Part shown: positions 16,690 to 23,909 of the stretch, one piece after another | Numbering within the stretch: the stretch's first letter is position 1 | Layout of the letters: the number at the start of each line of letters is the position of its first letter | Position numbers and translations under genes: made by a program | Source: an uncultured Eubacteriales bacterium | GTDB taxonomy: Bacteria; Bacillota; Clostridia; Christensenellales; CAG-138 | NCBI GenBank assembly: GCA_900550525.1 | Contig: URSN01000014.1 | Coordinates: 1 to 24,293, forward strand | Direction: 5' to 3' | Length of the DNA stretch: 24,293 nucleotides | The notes under the pieces: generated by a model | Database searches by the model: none | Told to the model about the DNA's origin: nothing | Seen by the model: only the letters and a program-made list of their open reading frames with translations

Positions 16690-17532
16690 ATGGCGCAAAC
16701 GCGGCGCAGCCGGCCCGCCCGGCGCGCGCGGCGCGGCCGGGCGCTGCCCGTGCTGTTCGCGCTCTCGGCCGGCGCGTTTGCGCTTTCGCTCGCGCTCGCG
16801 GCGGGCGCGCTGCTCGCCCTGCGGCGCGAGCAGGGCGGGTTTGCCCGCCTCAGGCAGGCCGTAGCGGCGGGAGATCAGGCGGCCGTGCAGGGCGCGCCGG
16901 CGATGGCGCAGCCCGGCGCGCAGCAGGCCGCGCAGGACGGCGGCTCCGGCGCTTCGGCATACGTCTCACCCTATCAGCCGCTCGCCGCGGAAAACCCGGA
17001 TTTTTACGGCTGGCTCGCCATCGAGGGGACGGCCATCGATTACCCGGTCATGCACACGCCGGACGACCCCGAATATTACCTGCACCGCAGCTTCACGGGC
17101 GAGCGCTCCTTCAGCGGCGTGCCGTTTCTCGACGCGGCCTGCACGCCGCAGGGCAGGCACGCGCTGATCTATGGCCATAACATGAAAAACGGCTCCATGT
17201 TCGCCGCGCTGCCCTCCTATGCAGACGAGGCGTTTTACCGGGCGCACCCGCGCATCCGCTTCGATACGCTCGCCGGCCCCGGCGAGTATGAGATCGTCGC
17301 CGCCTTCTACGCCCGCGCCCTGCGGGACGGGGAGCAGGGCTTCCGCTTCTATGCCTACCCCGACCTCAGCGATAAGGCCGCCTTCTCTGAGTTTGCCGCG
17401 CAGGTGGAGGCCGCCGCGCTGTACGATACCGGCGCGCGGCTGGCCTGGGGTGATGAGGTGCTCACGCTCTCTACGTGCAGCTACCACGCGCGCGACGGCC
17501 GCTTCGTCGTCGTCGCCCGCCGGATGGCATAG
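16690..17532 (+). CDS. Class B sortase
   Basis: A membrane-bound transpeptidase that cuts sorting signals and links surface proteins to the cell wall or to one another; 280 residues. ATG 16690 is 10 bases from GGAGG (16675-16679); an upstream ATG in frame lacks a ribosome binding site. An Arg-rich cytoplasmic start and one membrane span (about 19-44) lead to the sortase fold. The catalytic residues are visible: His163 in IYGHNMKNGSMF, Cys263 in LTLSTCSYHARDG, and Arg271. The YGHNM and LSTC contexts are typical of class B. It lies 154 bases after the giant adhesin on the same strand, so the IPPTG signal of that protein is its likely substrate. It ends against repeat copy D. Confidence 0.94.
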   Translation: MAQTRRSRPARRARRGRALPVLFALSAGAFALSLALAAGALLALRREQGGFARLRQAVAAGDQAAVQGAPAMAQPGAQQAAQDGGSGASAYVSPYQPLAAENPDFYGWLAIEGTAIDYPVMHTPDDPEYYLHRSFTGERSFSGVPFLDAACTPQGRHALIYGHNMKNGSMFAALPSYADEAFYRAHPRIRFDTLAGPGEYEIVAAFYARALRDGEQGFRFYAYPDLSDKAAFSEFAAQVEAAALYDTGARLAWGDEVLTLSTCSYHARDGRFVVVARRMA

Positions 17533-17568
17533 CGCGTTTCGATCTGTTTTTCCTTTTTCTTTTTTTAT

Positions 17569-17836
17569 GTTCTCTTTTCTTTCCGGAGAAAGAAAAGAGA
17601 ACCAGAAAAGAAAGCCGGGAACCCGCCCCGGCAGTACCATTGCTTTCGCCCGTCAGCGGAACGCACGTTCCCCGCAAAAAATATTTTGCGGGGCTTTTCT
17701 TTAAAAAGCCCCGCAGGGAAAAACAGGAAGCGTATGCGGGGGGCGGCCCGCCCGATGGTTTGCGCTCATCCTCCTCCCCGATAAGGTTTCTTTTCTTTGG
17801 TTCTTTCTTTTCTTTTCCCGAAAGAAAAGAAAGAAC
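17569..17836 (+). repeat. Full copy of the hairpin-bounded intergenic repeat (copy D)
   Basis: This 268-bp copy fills the gap between the convergent sortase and histidine kinase genes. The left hairpin has a perfect 15-bp stem with loop CGGA (17569-17583, 17588-17602). The alternative GC hairpins are CCCCGCAAAA 17670-17679 with 17684-17693, or GCGGGGCTTTT 17688-17698 with 17704-17714. The right hairpin has a perfect 16-bp stem (17800-17815 with 17821-17836). The left flank tttttttat matches the flank of copy C. It may stop transcription from both sides. Confidence 0.92.
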
Positions 17837-17850
17837 AGATCATTCCCCAC

Positions 17851-19929
17851 TTACTCGCCCTCCTTCGCGGAGGCGAGCGGGAGGCGCACGTCGGCGCGGA
17901 ACAGGTCGCCGTCGGGCAGGACGGCGAGCGTACCGCCCTGCAATGCCATCAGGCTGCCCGCGATGGACAGGCCGAGGCCGCTGCCCTCCGCCCGGCGGGA
18001 GGCGTCGCCGCGCACGAATCGTTCCATCAGCTCATCGCCGCTCTTTTCCAGCGGCTCGCGCGAGATATTGCGCACCGACAGCAGCGCCTCGTTGTGCTGC
18101 GCCTCGGCGTCGAAATACACGCGCGTGCCGGGCATGGCGTACTTGACGGCGTTGCCCAGGAGGTTATCGAACACGCGCCAGAGCAGGCGGCCGTCGGCGC
18201 GCACCAGCAGCGGCCCGTCCGGCAGGCGCAGCACGGGCGTGAGCTGCGCGGCGGCGAAGCGTTCGCCGTATTCGGCGGCGCACTGGCGGATGAGCTCCGC
18301 CGCGTCCAGCTGCGCAAGGCGGACGTTGATCGCCCCGCTCGACGCCTTGGACGCCTCCACGACGTCCTCGGTCAGTTTTTTGAGCCGCTGCGCCTGCCGG
18401 TCGAGCACGGCGACATAGCCGGCGGCGGTCTCATTGTGCAGCTCCTCCTTTTTGAGCAGCTCCACATAGTTGACAATGGAGGTGAGCGGCGTCTTGAGAT
18501 CGTGCGAGACGTTCGTGATGAGGTCGGTCTTCATCCGCTCGGACTTCATGCGCTCCTCCAGCGCGCGCTGCGCGCCCTCGCTCACGCGGCCCAGGTCCTC
18601 CGCCAGCGTGCGCACGCCGCGCGGCATGCCCTTTGTCTCGACGCGGCAGACCAGGTCGCCCCCGGCGAGCTTCTGCGCGCCGCGCCGCAGCCGGTCGAAC
18701 CCCACCGCGTAGCGGCAAAGCAGCAGCGCCCCCGCCGCCGAGAGCAGCAGGTACAGCAGCAGATAGAGGTCGCTGGAATAGAACGCCTCGTTGATCAGCA
18801 CCACGGACAGCAGCACATAGCCGCCGCAGGCGAGCAGCAGCTTCCACACCAGCGGCAGGCCGTGCAGCACGGCCGACACGCCGCTCCATGCGCTGCGCGC
18901 GCCGCGCAGGAGGCAGCGCAGCGCCCGGTAGACGAGCATGGACGAGAGCCAGGTGCGCGTCTTGCCGCGCACGGCCGTGCTCATCGACACGCCGACGAGC
19001 AGCAGCGCCTCCCCCGTGCCGCACACGGCGAACACGAGCAGCAGCGGCACAAAGGCGCTGACGGAGGCGTAAACGAGCGTGCCGCCGAACGCCAGCAGCG
19101 AGGCAAGCGCGAGCAGCAGCGCGGCCAGCCCCGCCGCGCACACATACAGCACGTCCGTGGGCACGCGGTGCAGCCGCCCCGGCTGCACGCCCTCCGCGCC
19201 GGGCCGCCGCCCGGCGGCGCACAGCAGGTAGACGTACAGCAGCGCGGCCACCAGCAGCAGGCCGAGGCACAGGATGGGCAGCGCGTAGCGCCACGCGTAC
19301 AGGCGGGTGAACAGCGCGCTGAGCACCGCGAGCGTATCCTGCGCCGGCAGCGCCGGGTCCAGATAGGCCGTGAGCAGCAGCGTGCGCTCCTGCACCTGCG
19401 CCGCGGCCGCGTCATCCGCGGCGTCCGAGGGCCGCGGGGTGAGCGTGGGGCCGGGGAACGTCTCCGCCGGGTACGTATGCGCCTCCTCCGCCCCGTAGAG
19501 ATAGCCGGAGGCCACGTCGTTTTCCACATAGCGGTAGCGGATCTGCCGGGAGATCACGGCCTCGAGTCCCTCCACCTCCGCCGGGCCGTAGTACAGCGCG
19601 CCGCTCGATGCATCCGTCACGCGCAGGCGCAGGTTGAGCGCCTCCGGGTCGAACAGCGCGTCGAGCGCGCGGCGGGCGAGCGCGGCGTCCTCCGTCCCGT
19701 CCGCAAACGGGTTGCAGACCTGGATCACGTCCGGCTCCGCATAGAACAGATAGCGGCTCGCCATGGAGCTGCACAGCGCGGTATCGGAAAACGCGGGCGC
19801 GACGTCGTACGCGTCGGCCGCGGCCAGGTACATCGTCCCCACGCCGCACAGCAGCGCGCCGCCGAGCGCGCACACGAACAATACGATGGCGGCCGTCTTG
19901 GCCGCGGTGGATACGGCTGCGTTTTTCAT
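17851..19929 (-). CDS. Sensor histidine kinase with a multi-span membrane region
   Basis: A membrane histidine kinase of 692 residues that would phosphorylate the response regulator encoded upstream. ATG 19929 is 10 bases from GGAGG (19940-19944). Residues about 9-33 form a first membrane span. An outside region of about 160 residues follows, then a cluster of further hydrophobic spans (about 210-425). A HAMP-like linker comes next (GFDRLRRGAQKLAGGDL), then the HisKA domain with SHDLKTPLTS (His476), the N box NLLGNAVKYA and the G box GSGLGLSI. The partner gene lies 254 bases upstream, separated by a 41-bp tandem repeat. The signal sensed cannot be told. The open frame continues far upstream into the regulator in the wrong frame, which is not a fusion. 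Confidence 0.92.
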   Translation of the reverse strand: MKNAAVSTAAKTAAIVLFVCALGGALLCGVGTMYLAAADAYDVAPAFSDTALCSSMASRYLFYAEPDVIQVCNPFADGTEDAALARRALDALFDPEALNLRLRVTDASSGALYYGPAEVEGLEAVISRQIRYRYVENDVASGYLYGAEEAHTYPAETFPGPTLTPRPSDAADDAAAAQVQERTLLLTAYLDPALPAQDTLAVLSALFTRLYAWRYALPILCLGLLLVAALLYVYLLCAAGRRPGAEGVQPGRLHRVPTDVLYVCAAGLAALLLALASLLAFGGTLVYASVSAFVPLLLVFAVCGTGEALLLVGVSMSTAVRGKTRTWLSSMLVYRALRCLLRGARSAWSGVSAVLHGLPLVWKLLLACGGYVLLSVVLINEAFYSSDLYLLLYLLLSAAGALLLCRYAVGFDRLRRGAQKLAGGDLVCRVETKGMPRGVRTLAEDLGRVSEGAQRALEERMKSERMKTDLITNVSHDLKTPLTSIVNYVELLKKEELHNETAAGYVAVLDRQAQRLKKLTEDVVEASKASSGAINVRLAQLDAAELIRQCAAEYGERFAAAQLTPVLRLPDGPLLVRADGRLLWRVFDNLLGNAVKYAMPGTRVYFDAEAQHNEALLSVRNISREPLEKSGDELMERFVRGDASRRAEGSGLGLSIAGSLMALQGGTLAVLPDGDLFRADVRLPLASAKEGE

Positions 19930-19994
19930 GCGATGGCTCCCTCCTGCCGGCGCACGGCGCCGATGCGATCTTCTCCCGCACGGATGCGGGAAAC

Positions 19995-20135
19995 TTCGAG
20001 ATTCTCCCGCACCGGTGCGAGACGATGCGGGAAAATCCGAGACGCTCCCGCACCGGTGCGAGACGGTGCGAGAAAATCCGAGACGCTCCCGCGCCGGTGC
20101 GAGACGGTGCGAGAAAATCCGAGAAACTCCGCGCG
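19995..20135. repeat. 41-bp tandem repeat between response regulator and kinase
   Basis: Three full units (19995-20035, 20036-20076, 20077-20117) and a partial fourth from 20118 share the form tccgagacgctcccgcaccg followed by gtgcgagacggtgcgagaaaa. Units 2 and 3 differ by one base. Each unit carries the palindrome GCACCGGTGC (or GCGCCGGTGC) and a second gtgcgaga. Degenerate related sequence precedes it (19965-19994). A period of 41 is not a multiple of three, so this stretch is not coding. Confidence 0.92.
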
Positions 20136-20183
20136 CCCCCGCGCGCCCTCGCCCCGCCGGCGTTTCTCCCCGCGCCCCCCGCG

Positions 20184-20882
20184 CTACTGCCGCGCCATCT
20201 TGTACCCCTGCCCCCACACGACCTTGAGGTAGCGCGGGTCGGCCGGGTTGATCTCGATCTTCTCGCGCAGGTGGCGGATGTGCACCGGCACGGTGTTCTC
20301 CGCGCCGTAGGCCGGGTCGCTCCAGGCGGCCTCGTAGATCTGGCGGGAGGAGTACACGCGGTCCGGATGCTCCATGAGGAGCTTGAGGATGGCGTACTCG
20401 ATGGGCGTGAGCGACACCGGCTCCCCGTCCACGGTGACGGACTTGGCCGCGTCGTCGAGCTCGATGCCGCCGATGACCAGCCGCTCCGGCCGCTCCGCGA
20501 TCGCGCCGCGGCGCGTGTAGCGCCGCAGCTGGGACTTCACGCGCGCCATGACCTCCATGGGGTTGAAGGGCTTTGTCACATAATCGTCCGCGCCCACGGT
20601 CAGGCCGAGCACCTTGTCGCTGTCCTCGCTCTTGGCCGTGAGCAGGATGATGGGGAAGTTGCGCGTCTCGCGCAGGCGCAGCGTCGCGGCGATGCCGTCG
20701 AGCCCGGGCATCATCACGTCCATGAGCAGCAGGTGCACCTCGTTCTCCCCGGCAAGGCGCAGCGCCTCGTTGCCGCTGTACGCAAGCAGCGTGCGGTAGC
20801 CCTCCGCGCGCAGGTAGATGTCCAGCGCGGACACGATGTCCCGGTCGTCGTCGCAGATGAGTATCGTATAGCGCTCCGCCAT
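20184..20882 (-). CDS. OmpR-family response regulator
   Basis: A DNA-binding response regulator of 232 residues. The receiver domain has Asp11-Asp12, the phospho-acceptor Asp55 (LLLMDVMMPGLDG), Thr82 and Lys104. A winged-helix domain follows (about 130-232) with LTPIEYAILKLL and the recognition part NTVPVHIRHLREKI, ending in VVWGQGYKMARQ. This C-terminal pattern resembles VanR-type regulators (recalled family knowledge), but no resistance genes are nearby, so I do not assign a target. The ribosome binding site GGAGG is 5 bases before the ATG. It precedes its kinase, with an unusually long spacer. A direct-repeat operator candidate lies just upstream, suggesting autoregulation. Confidence 0.95.
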   Translation of the reverse strand: MAERYTILICDDDRDIVSALDIYLRAEGYRTLLAYSGNEALRLAGENEVHLLLMDVMMPGLDGIAATLRLRETRNFPIILLTAKSEDSDKVLGLTVGADDYVTKPFNPMEVMARVKSQLRRYTRRGAIAERPERLVIGGIELDDAAKSVTVDGEPVSLTPIEYAILKLLMEHPDRVYSSRQIYEAAWSDPAYGAENTVPVHIRHLREKIEINPADPRYLKVVWGQGYKMARQ

Positions 20883-20911
20883 ATTGCCTCCGTTCCCTCC
20901 GTCTGATGTAC

Positions 20912-20967
20912 AGCATAGCGCCCGTTTTTGTTGAGCGGCGGGCGAAACCGTTTAAGATTTGTTTAAG
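20912..20967 (-). promoter_or_regulatory. Candidate operator and promoter of the two-component genes
   Basis: On the minus strand CTTAAAC occurs twice with a 4-base gap (20967-20961 and 20956-20950), the 7-4-7 layout typical of sites bound by OmpR/PhoB-type dimers. A weak -10 (TATGCT, 20917-20912) lies 32 bases downstream, with no good -35, as expected for an activated promoter. The first half-site overlaps the thioesterase stop codon. Confidence 0.5.
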
Positions 20968-21703
20968 GTTCGCGCGGCGCGAGCGTCCCGCCCGCCTCAA
21001 AGCGCACGCGGCCGCCGCTGCTGCCGCACAGGTAGCAGCCGTCCGCCGCCGTCACCAGGCGCATGTCCAGCCGCTCGCCGGGCAGGATCTCGCTGGAAAA
21101 GTGCACCTGCACGGAGGTGAGCGTCCGCTCCCTGAGCAGCGGCAGGCCCAGCGCGTCCAGCAGGTAGTCGGCGTAGCGGGCGTTGTTCACATGCCCGTTC
21201 ACGTCCAGCTCCGTAAACGCCGGCTCGCGCGTGAACAGCCGCTCCTGCCCGGTGAGCTTGGGCACGGCGCGCGGCAGCTCGAGCGGGGCCGGGATGTCCC
21301 GGTTGTCCGGCAGGCGCGCCGCCTCGGCCGGCACGGAGGCGGGCCGCCGCGTGGACAGGTCCACCAGCGCCCACAGCGTGCCCGCCGCGCCGATGCGCCG
21401 GCGCGCCTCGTCGTAAAAGACGAAGTAGCGCGGGTAGAAGAAGCGCAGGCACGGGTGCGGGAACGTCTCCACCGTCACGCGCTCGCCGATGGCGGGGCAG
21501 CGCGCGAGCGCGAGCGCCGCGCGCGAGAGCACCCACACCACGTTGTGCGCGCGGATCAGCTCCTCCCGCCCCACGCCCAGCAGCGCCGCGTGCGTCCCGG
21601 CCGCCTCCTGCATGGCCTCCAGCGCCGCCGACGGCCGCCATCTGCCGAACATGTCGCAGTCGCGCGTGACAAGGCGCAGCGACTCCTCATACGTTTTCTG
21701 CAT
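20963..21703 (-). CDS. Acyl-ACP thioesterase (double hot-dog fold)
   Basis: Predicted to release free fatty acids from acyl carrier protein; 246 residues, full length for the bacterial acyl-ACP thioesterase family. The first hot-dog half (about 1-130) includes YEESLRLVTRDCDMFGRW and a W-V-L-S-R-A strand. The second half contains DVNGHVNNARYADYLLDAL, where Asp167, Asn169 and His171 match the conserved catalytic D-x-N-x-H pattern. The ribosome binding site AGGAGG is about 7 bases before ATG. It is the last gene of the thpR-rlmH group, 52 bases after rlmH. The product could supply free fatty acids for lipid remodelling; that is inference. Confidence 0.9.
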   Translation of the reverse strand: MQKTYEESLRLVTRDCDMFGRWRPSAALEAMQEAAGTHAALLGVGREELIRAHNVVWVLSRAALALARCPAIGERVTVETFPHPCLRFFYPRYFVFYDEARRRIGAAGTLWALVDLSTRRPASVPAEAARLPDNRDIPAPLELPRAVPKLTGQERLFTREPAFTELDVNGHVNNARYADYLLDALGLPLLRERTLTSVQVHFSSEILPGERLDMRLVTAADGCYLCGSSGGRVRFEAGGTLAPREP

Positions 21704-21755
21704 TCGCTTTCCTCCTGCGCGCGCCCGCCGGAGCGGCCGGGGGACGCGCCTTGTG

Positions 21756-22235
21756 TCATTTGTGATACGGTTCGCCCGCGTTGATCTTCTGCGCGCGGTA
21801 CACCTGCTCGAGCAGCACCAGCCGCGCGATGCGGTGCGGCAGCGTCATGTCCGAGAGCGAGAGCGTCTCCGCCGCGCGCGAAAACGCCGCCTCCCCCAGC
21901 CCCAGCGACCCGCCGATGAGGAACGTTGCGCAGCGCGTGCCCCCGTCGCGCAGCGCGGCCAGCCGCGCGGCGAACGCCTCCGACGTGCGGCGCGTCCCGC
22001 GCGCGTCCAGCGCGACGACGTATTCCTCCGGCCGGATGCGCTCGAGCAGCCGCTGCGCCTCGCGCGCCATGACCTGCCGCCGCTGCGCGGCGGAGAGCGA
22101 CTCCGGCGCGGGCTCGTCCGCGACCTCCACGACCTCCGTGGGCGCATAGCGGCCGAGGCGGCGGCAGAACTCCGCCTCCGCTTCCAGAAAATACGGCTCC
22201 TTCAGCCGGCCCACGCATACGATGCGGATGCGCAT
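21756..22235 (-). CDS. rlmH: 23S rRNA (pseudouridine1915-N3)-methyltransferase
   Basis: RlmH methylates pseudouridine 1915 in helix 69 of 23S rRNA using S-adenosylmethionine. The 159-residue protein is the usual length. It has the start MRIRIVCVGRLKE, the SPOUT knot segment FLIGGSLGLG (105-114) and the family's hallmark C-terminus EQVYRAQKINAGEPYHK. It follows thpR by 32 bases. In Bacillota this gene is often near the origin, as here. Its 3' end resembles the staphylococcal SCC insertion sequence (15 of 18 bases, 21756-21773). Confidence 0.97.
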   Translation of the reverse strand: MRIRIVCVGRLKEPYFLEAEAEFCRRLGRYAPTEVVEVADEPAPESLSAAQRRQVMAREAQRLLERIRPEEYVVALDARGTRRTSEAFAARLAALRDGGTRCATFLIGGSLGLGEAAFSRAAETLSLSDMTLPHRIARLVLLEQVYRAQKINAGEPYHK

Positions 22236-22267
22236 GGCGACCCCTCCTTCCCGTTTGAAACGCCGCC

Positions 22268-22789
22268 TCAGGCGAACGGCTCGCGGTGCAGCGGCGCGTA
22301 GACGAGGCCGCCGCGCTCGCGCCGGCTTTCAAACAGCGTGATATGGCGCACCGAAAAGGCCGCCTGCGCCGCGCACAGCTCCGGCACGGCGCCCGTGATG
22401 TTGCGCCCGAGCGTGACGTGCGGCACGAGATGCCCGCGGCCGCGGCCGAACCCGCGGTCGCACAGGGCGGCCTCGAGCGTCTCGTGCAGGCGGGCCAGCT
22501 CCCCCGTGGCGCACGCGGCGCAAAGATAGCCCGTCTCGCCCGCGCGGCCGGGGAACGCCCCGTAGCCGCCGATGCGCAGCGTGAACGGCCGGCAGTCCCG
22601 CGCGGCGGCGCGCATGGCGTCCGCCAGCTCCGGCAGCGCGCCGCTCTCGCCGATGAAGCGCAGCGTCACATGGTACGTCTCCGGCGGGGCGAAGCGCCCG
22701 CGCGCCCCCGCCCGCTGCAGGGCCAGCGCGTCCTCCGCCGCGGCGCGGCGCGCTCCCTCCGGCAGTTCGATCCCGATGAACAGGCGCAT
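22268..22789 (-). CDS. thpR: RNA 2',3'-cyclic phosphodiesterase (2'-5' RNA ligase family)
   Basis: A member of the 2H phosphoesterase family, 173 residues. It opens 2',3'-cyclic phosphates on RNA ends in vitro. Both active-site motifs are present: HVTLRF (His40, Thr42) and HVTLGR (His124, Thr126). The start MRLFIGIELPEG is typical of the family. ATG 22789 follows the GGAGGAGGG ribosome binding region. It is the first gene of the minus-strand group and has a good promoter 50 to 80 bases upstream. Confidence 0.93.
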   Translation of the reverse strand: MRLFIGIELPEGARRAAAEDALALQRAGARGRFAPPETYHVTLRFIGESGALPELADAMRAAARDCRPFTLRIGGYGAFPGRAGETGYLCAACATGELARLHETLEAALCDRGFGRGRGHLVPHVTLGRNITGAVPELCAAQAAFSVRHITLFESRRERGGLVYAPLHREPFA

Positions 22790-22837
22790 GGCCCTCCTCC
22801 TCTCCCGCCGGCCGCCGCCGGCGCGCGGTTTGTCTGT

Positions 22838-22866
22838 ATTGTACCGCATTTTGCCGCGCCTGTCAC
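22838..22866 (-). promoter_or_regulatory. Sigma-A promoter of the thpR-rlmH-thioesterase group
   Basis: On the minus strand GTGACA (22866-22861) and TACAAT (22843-22838) are 17 bases apart, five of six matches in each box. Transcription would start near 22831, about 40 bases before the thpR start codon. Confidence 0.75.
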
Positions 22867-23048
22867 ACCCCCCCGTCCGCCCCCCGCGGCGCAAATGGTC
22901 CCGGATCGCGGCGGATCAAAGCGCGCGCATGCCGTCGCTTTGGCCCGAACGGCGGGGCCGCGCGCCGCGCCCGACGCAAACCGGGACGATTCGATCCCCG
23001 TGCGACAAAAGCAGACGGTATGCACCCCTACCGGCGCGAAGGGCCGGT

Positions 23049-23057
23049 TGTTACAAT
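23049..23057 (+). promoter_or_regulatory. Candidate extended -10 element for spo0A
   Basis: TGtTACAAT at 23049-23057 is an extended -10 sequence about 70 bases before the spo0A start. No good -35 is visible at 17 bases. I looked for Spo0A boxes (TGTCGAA) and a clear sigma-H promoter between 22870 and 23126 and did not find a convincing one. The rest of that 250-base stretch is GC-rich and shows nothing else. Confidence 0.5.
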
Positions 23058-23126
23058 TTAGGTGCAGCGTCCGGGACGGACAGGCCGTCCCCGCGGGATG
23101 CGAGCATTGAGAGGGGATCACGGATT

Positions 23127-23909
23127 ATGGCGGACTTTCGCGTACTGATCGTTGACGACAACACGAGCTATCTGGAGACCATGAGCGGGTATTTCTCCGC
23201 GCAGGAGCGCATCGCGGCGGTCGATACCGCCGCGGACGGGCGCGAGGCGCTCGATAAGCTGCGCGCCGGCCGCTACGACCTGCTGCTGCTCGACCTCATC
23301 ATGCCCCACATCGACGGGCTCGGCGTGCTCGAACAGCTCTCGCTCGTGTGCCCGGAGCTGCCGCCGGCCGTCATCGTCGTATCCGCCATGCGCAACGAGT
23401 CCATGGTGCGCCGCTGCTGCGCGCTGGGCGCGCGGTATTTCATGGTCAAGCCCGTGGAGCCGGAGGCCGTCTACCGCCGCGCGCTCGAGGCCGCCGAGGG
23501 CGAGCCGCAGCAGGGCGGGCTGATGGGCTACGCGCAGCCGCCGCGCTCGCTCGACGAGAAGATCACCGCGGTGTTCCTCGTCGCAGGCATCCCCGCGCAC
23601 ATCAAGGGCTATCACTACCTGCGCGAGGGCATCCGCATGGTCTATTACGACCCGCAGAAGATCAACCGCATCACCAAGGAGCTCTATCCCGGCATCGCCA
23701 AGCGCTACGGGACGAGCGCCAGCAAGGTCGAGCGCGCCATCCGCCACGCCATCGAGGTCGCCTGGACGCGCGGCAGGATCGAGAACCTCAACGCGCTGTT
23801 CGGCTACAACGTCTACGGCAAGAACGACAAGCCCACCAACGGCGAGTTCATCGCCCTCGTGGCCGATAAGCTGCTCATGGAGGAGCAGAGCCGCGAGCGC
23901 GCCGTGTAG
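23127..23909 (+). CDS. spo0A: Sporulation master regulator Spo0A
   Basis: Phosphorylated Spo0A commits the cell to sporulation and controls stationary-phase genes. The 260-residue protein has an intact receiver domain: Asp10-Asp11, phospho-acceptor Asp56 in LLLLDLIMPHIDG, Ser86 and Lys108. The C-terminal Spo0A DNA-binding domain is complete (about 140-255), including SLDEKITAVFLVAGIPAHIK and TSASKVERAIRHAIEVAW. ATG 23127 is 10 bases from AGGGG (23112-23116). It is divergent from the thpR group. spoIVB, which often precedes spo0A in Clostridia, is not next to it here. Confidence 0.98.
   Translation: MADFRVLIVDDNTSYLETMSGYFSAQERIAAVDTAADGREALDKLRAGRYDLLLLDLIMPHIDGLGVLEQLSLVCPELPPAVIVVSAMRNESMVRRCCALGARYFMVKPVEPEAVYRRALEAAEGEPQQGGLMGYAQPPRSLDEKITAVFLVAGIPAHIKGYHYLREGIRMVYYDPQKINRITKELYPGIAKRYGTSASKVERAIRHAIEVAWTRGRIENLNALFGYNVYGKNDKPTNGEFIALVADKLLMEEQSRERAV

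Noticed and set aside
8064..16691. Very long minus-strand open frames (over 1000 codons each) opposite the adhesin
   Set aside because: They are rich in Arg, Val, Gly and His as expected from antisense of GC-rich codons, with no family motifs or ribosome binding sites.
17851..21000. A fused kinase-regulator protein of about 1049 residues
   Set aside because: The kinase frame stays open through the regulator gene only in the wrong frame; the real regulator is in another frame and the kinase has its own start and ribosome binding site.
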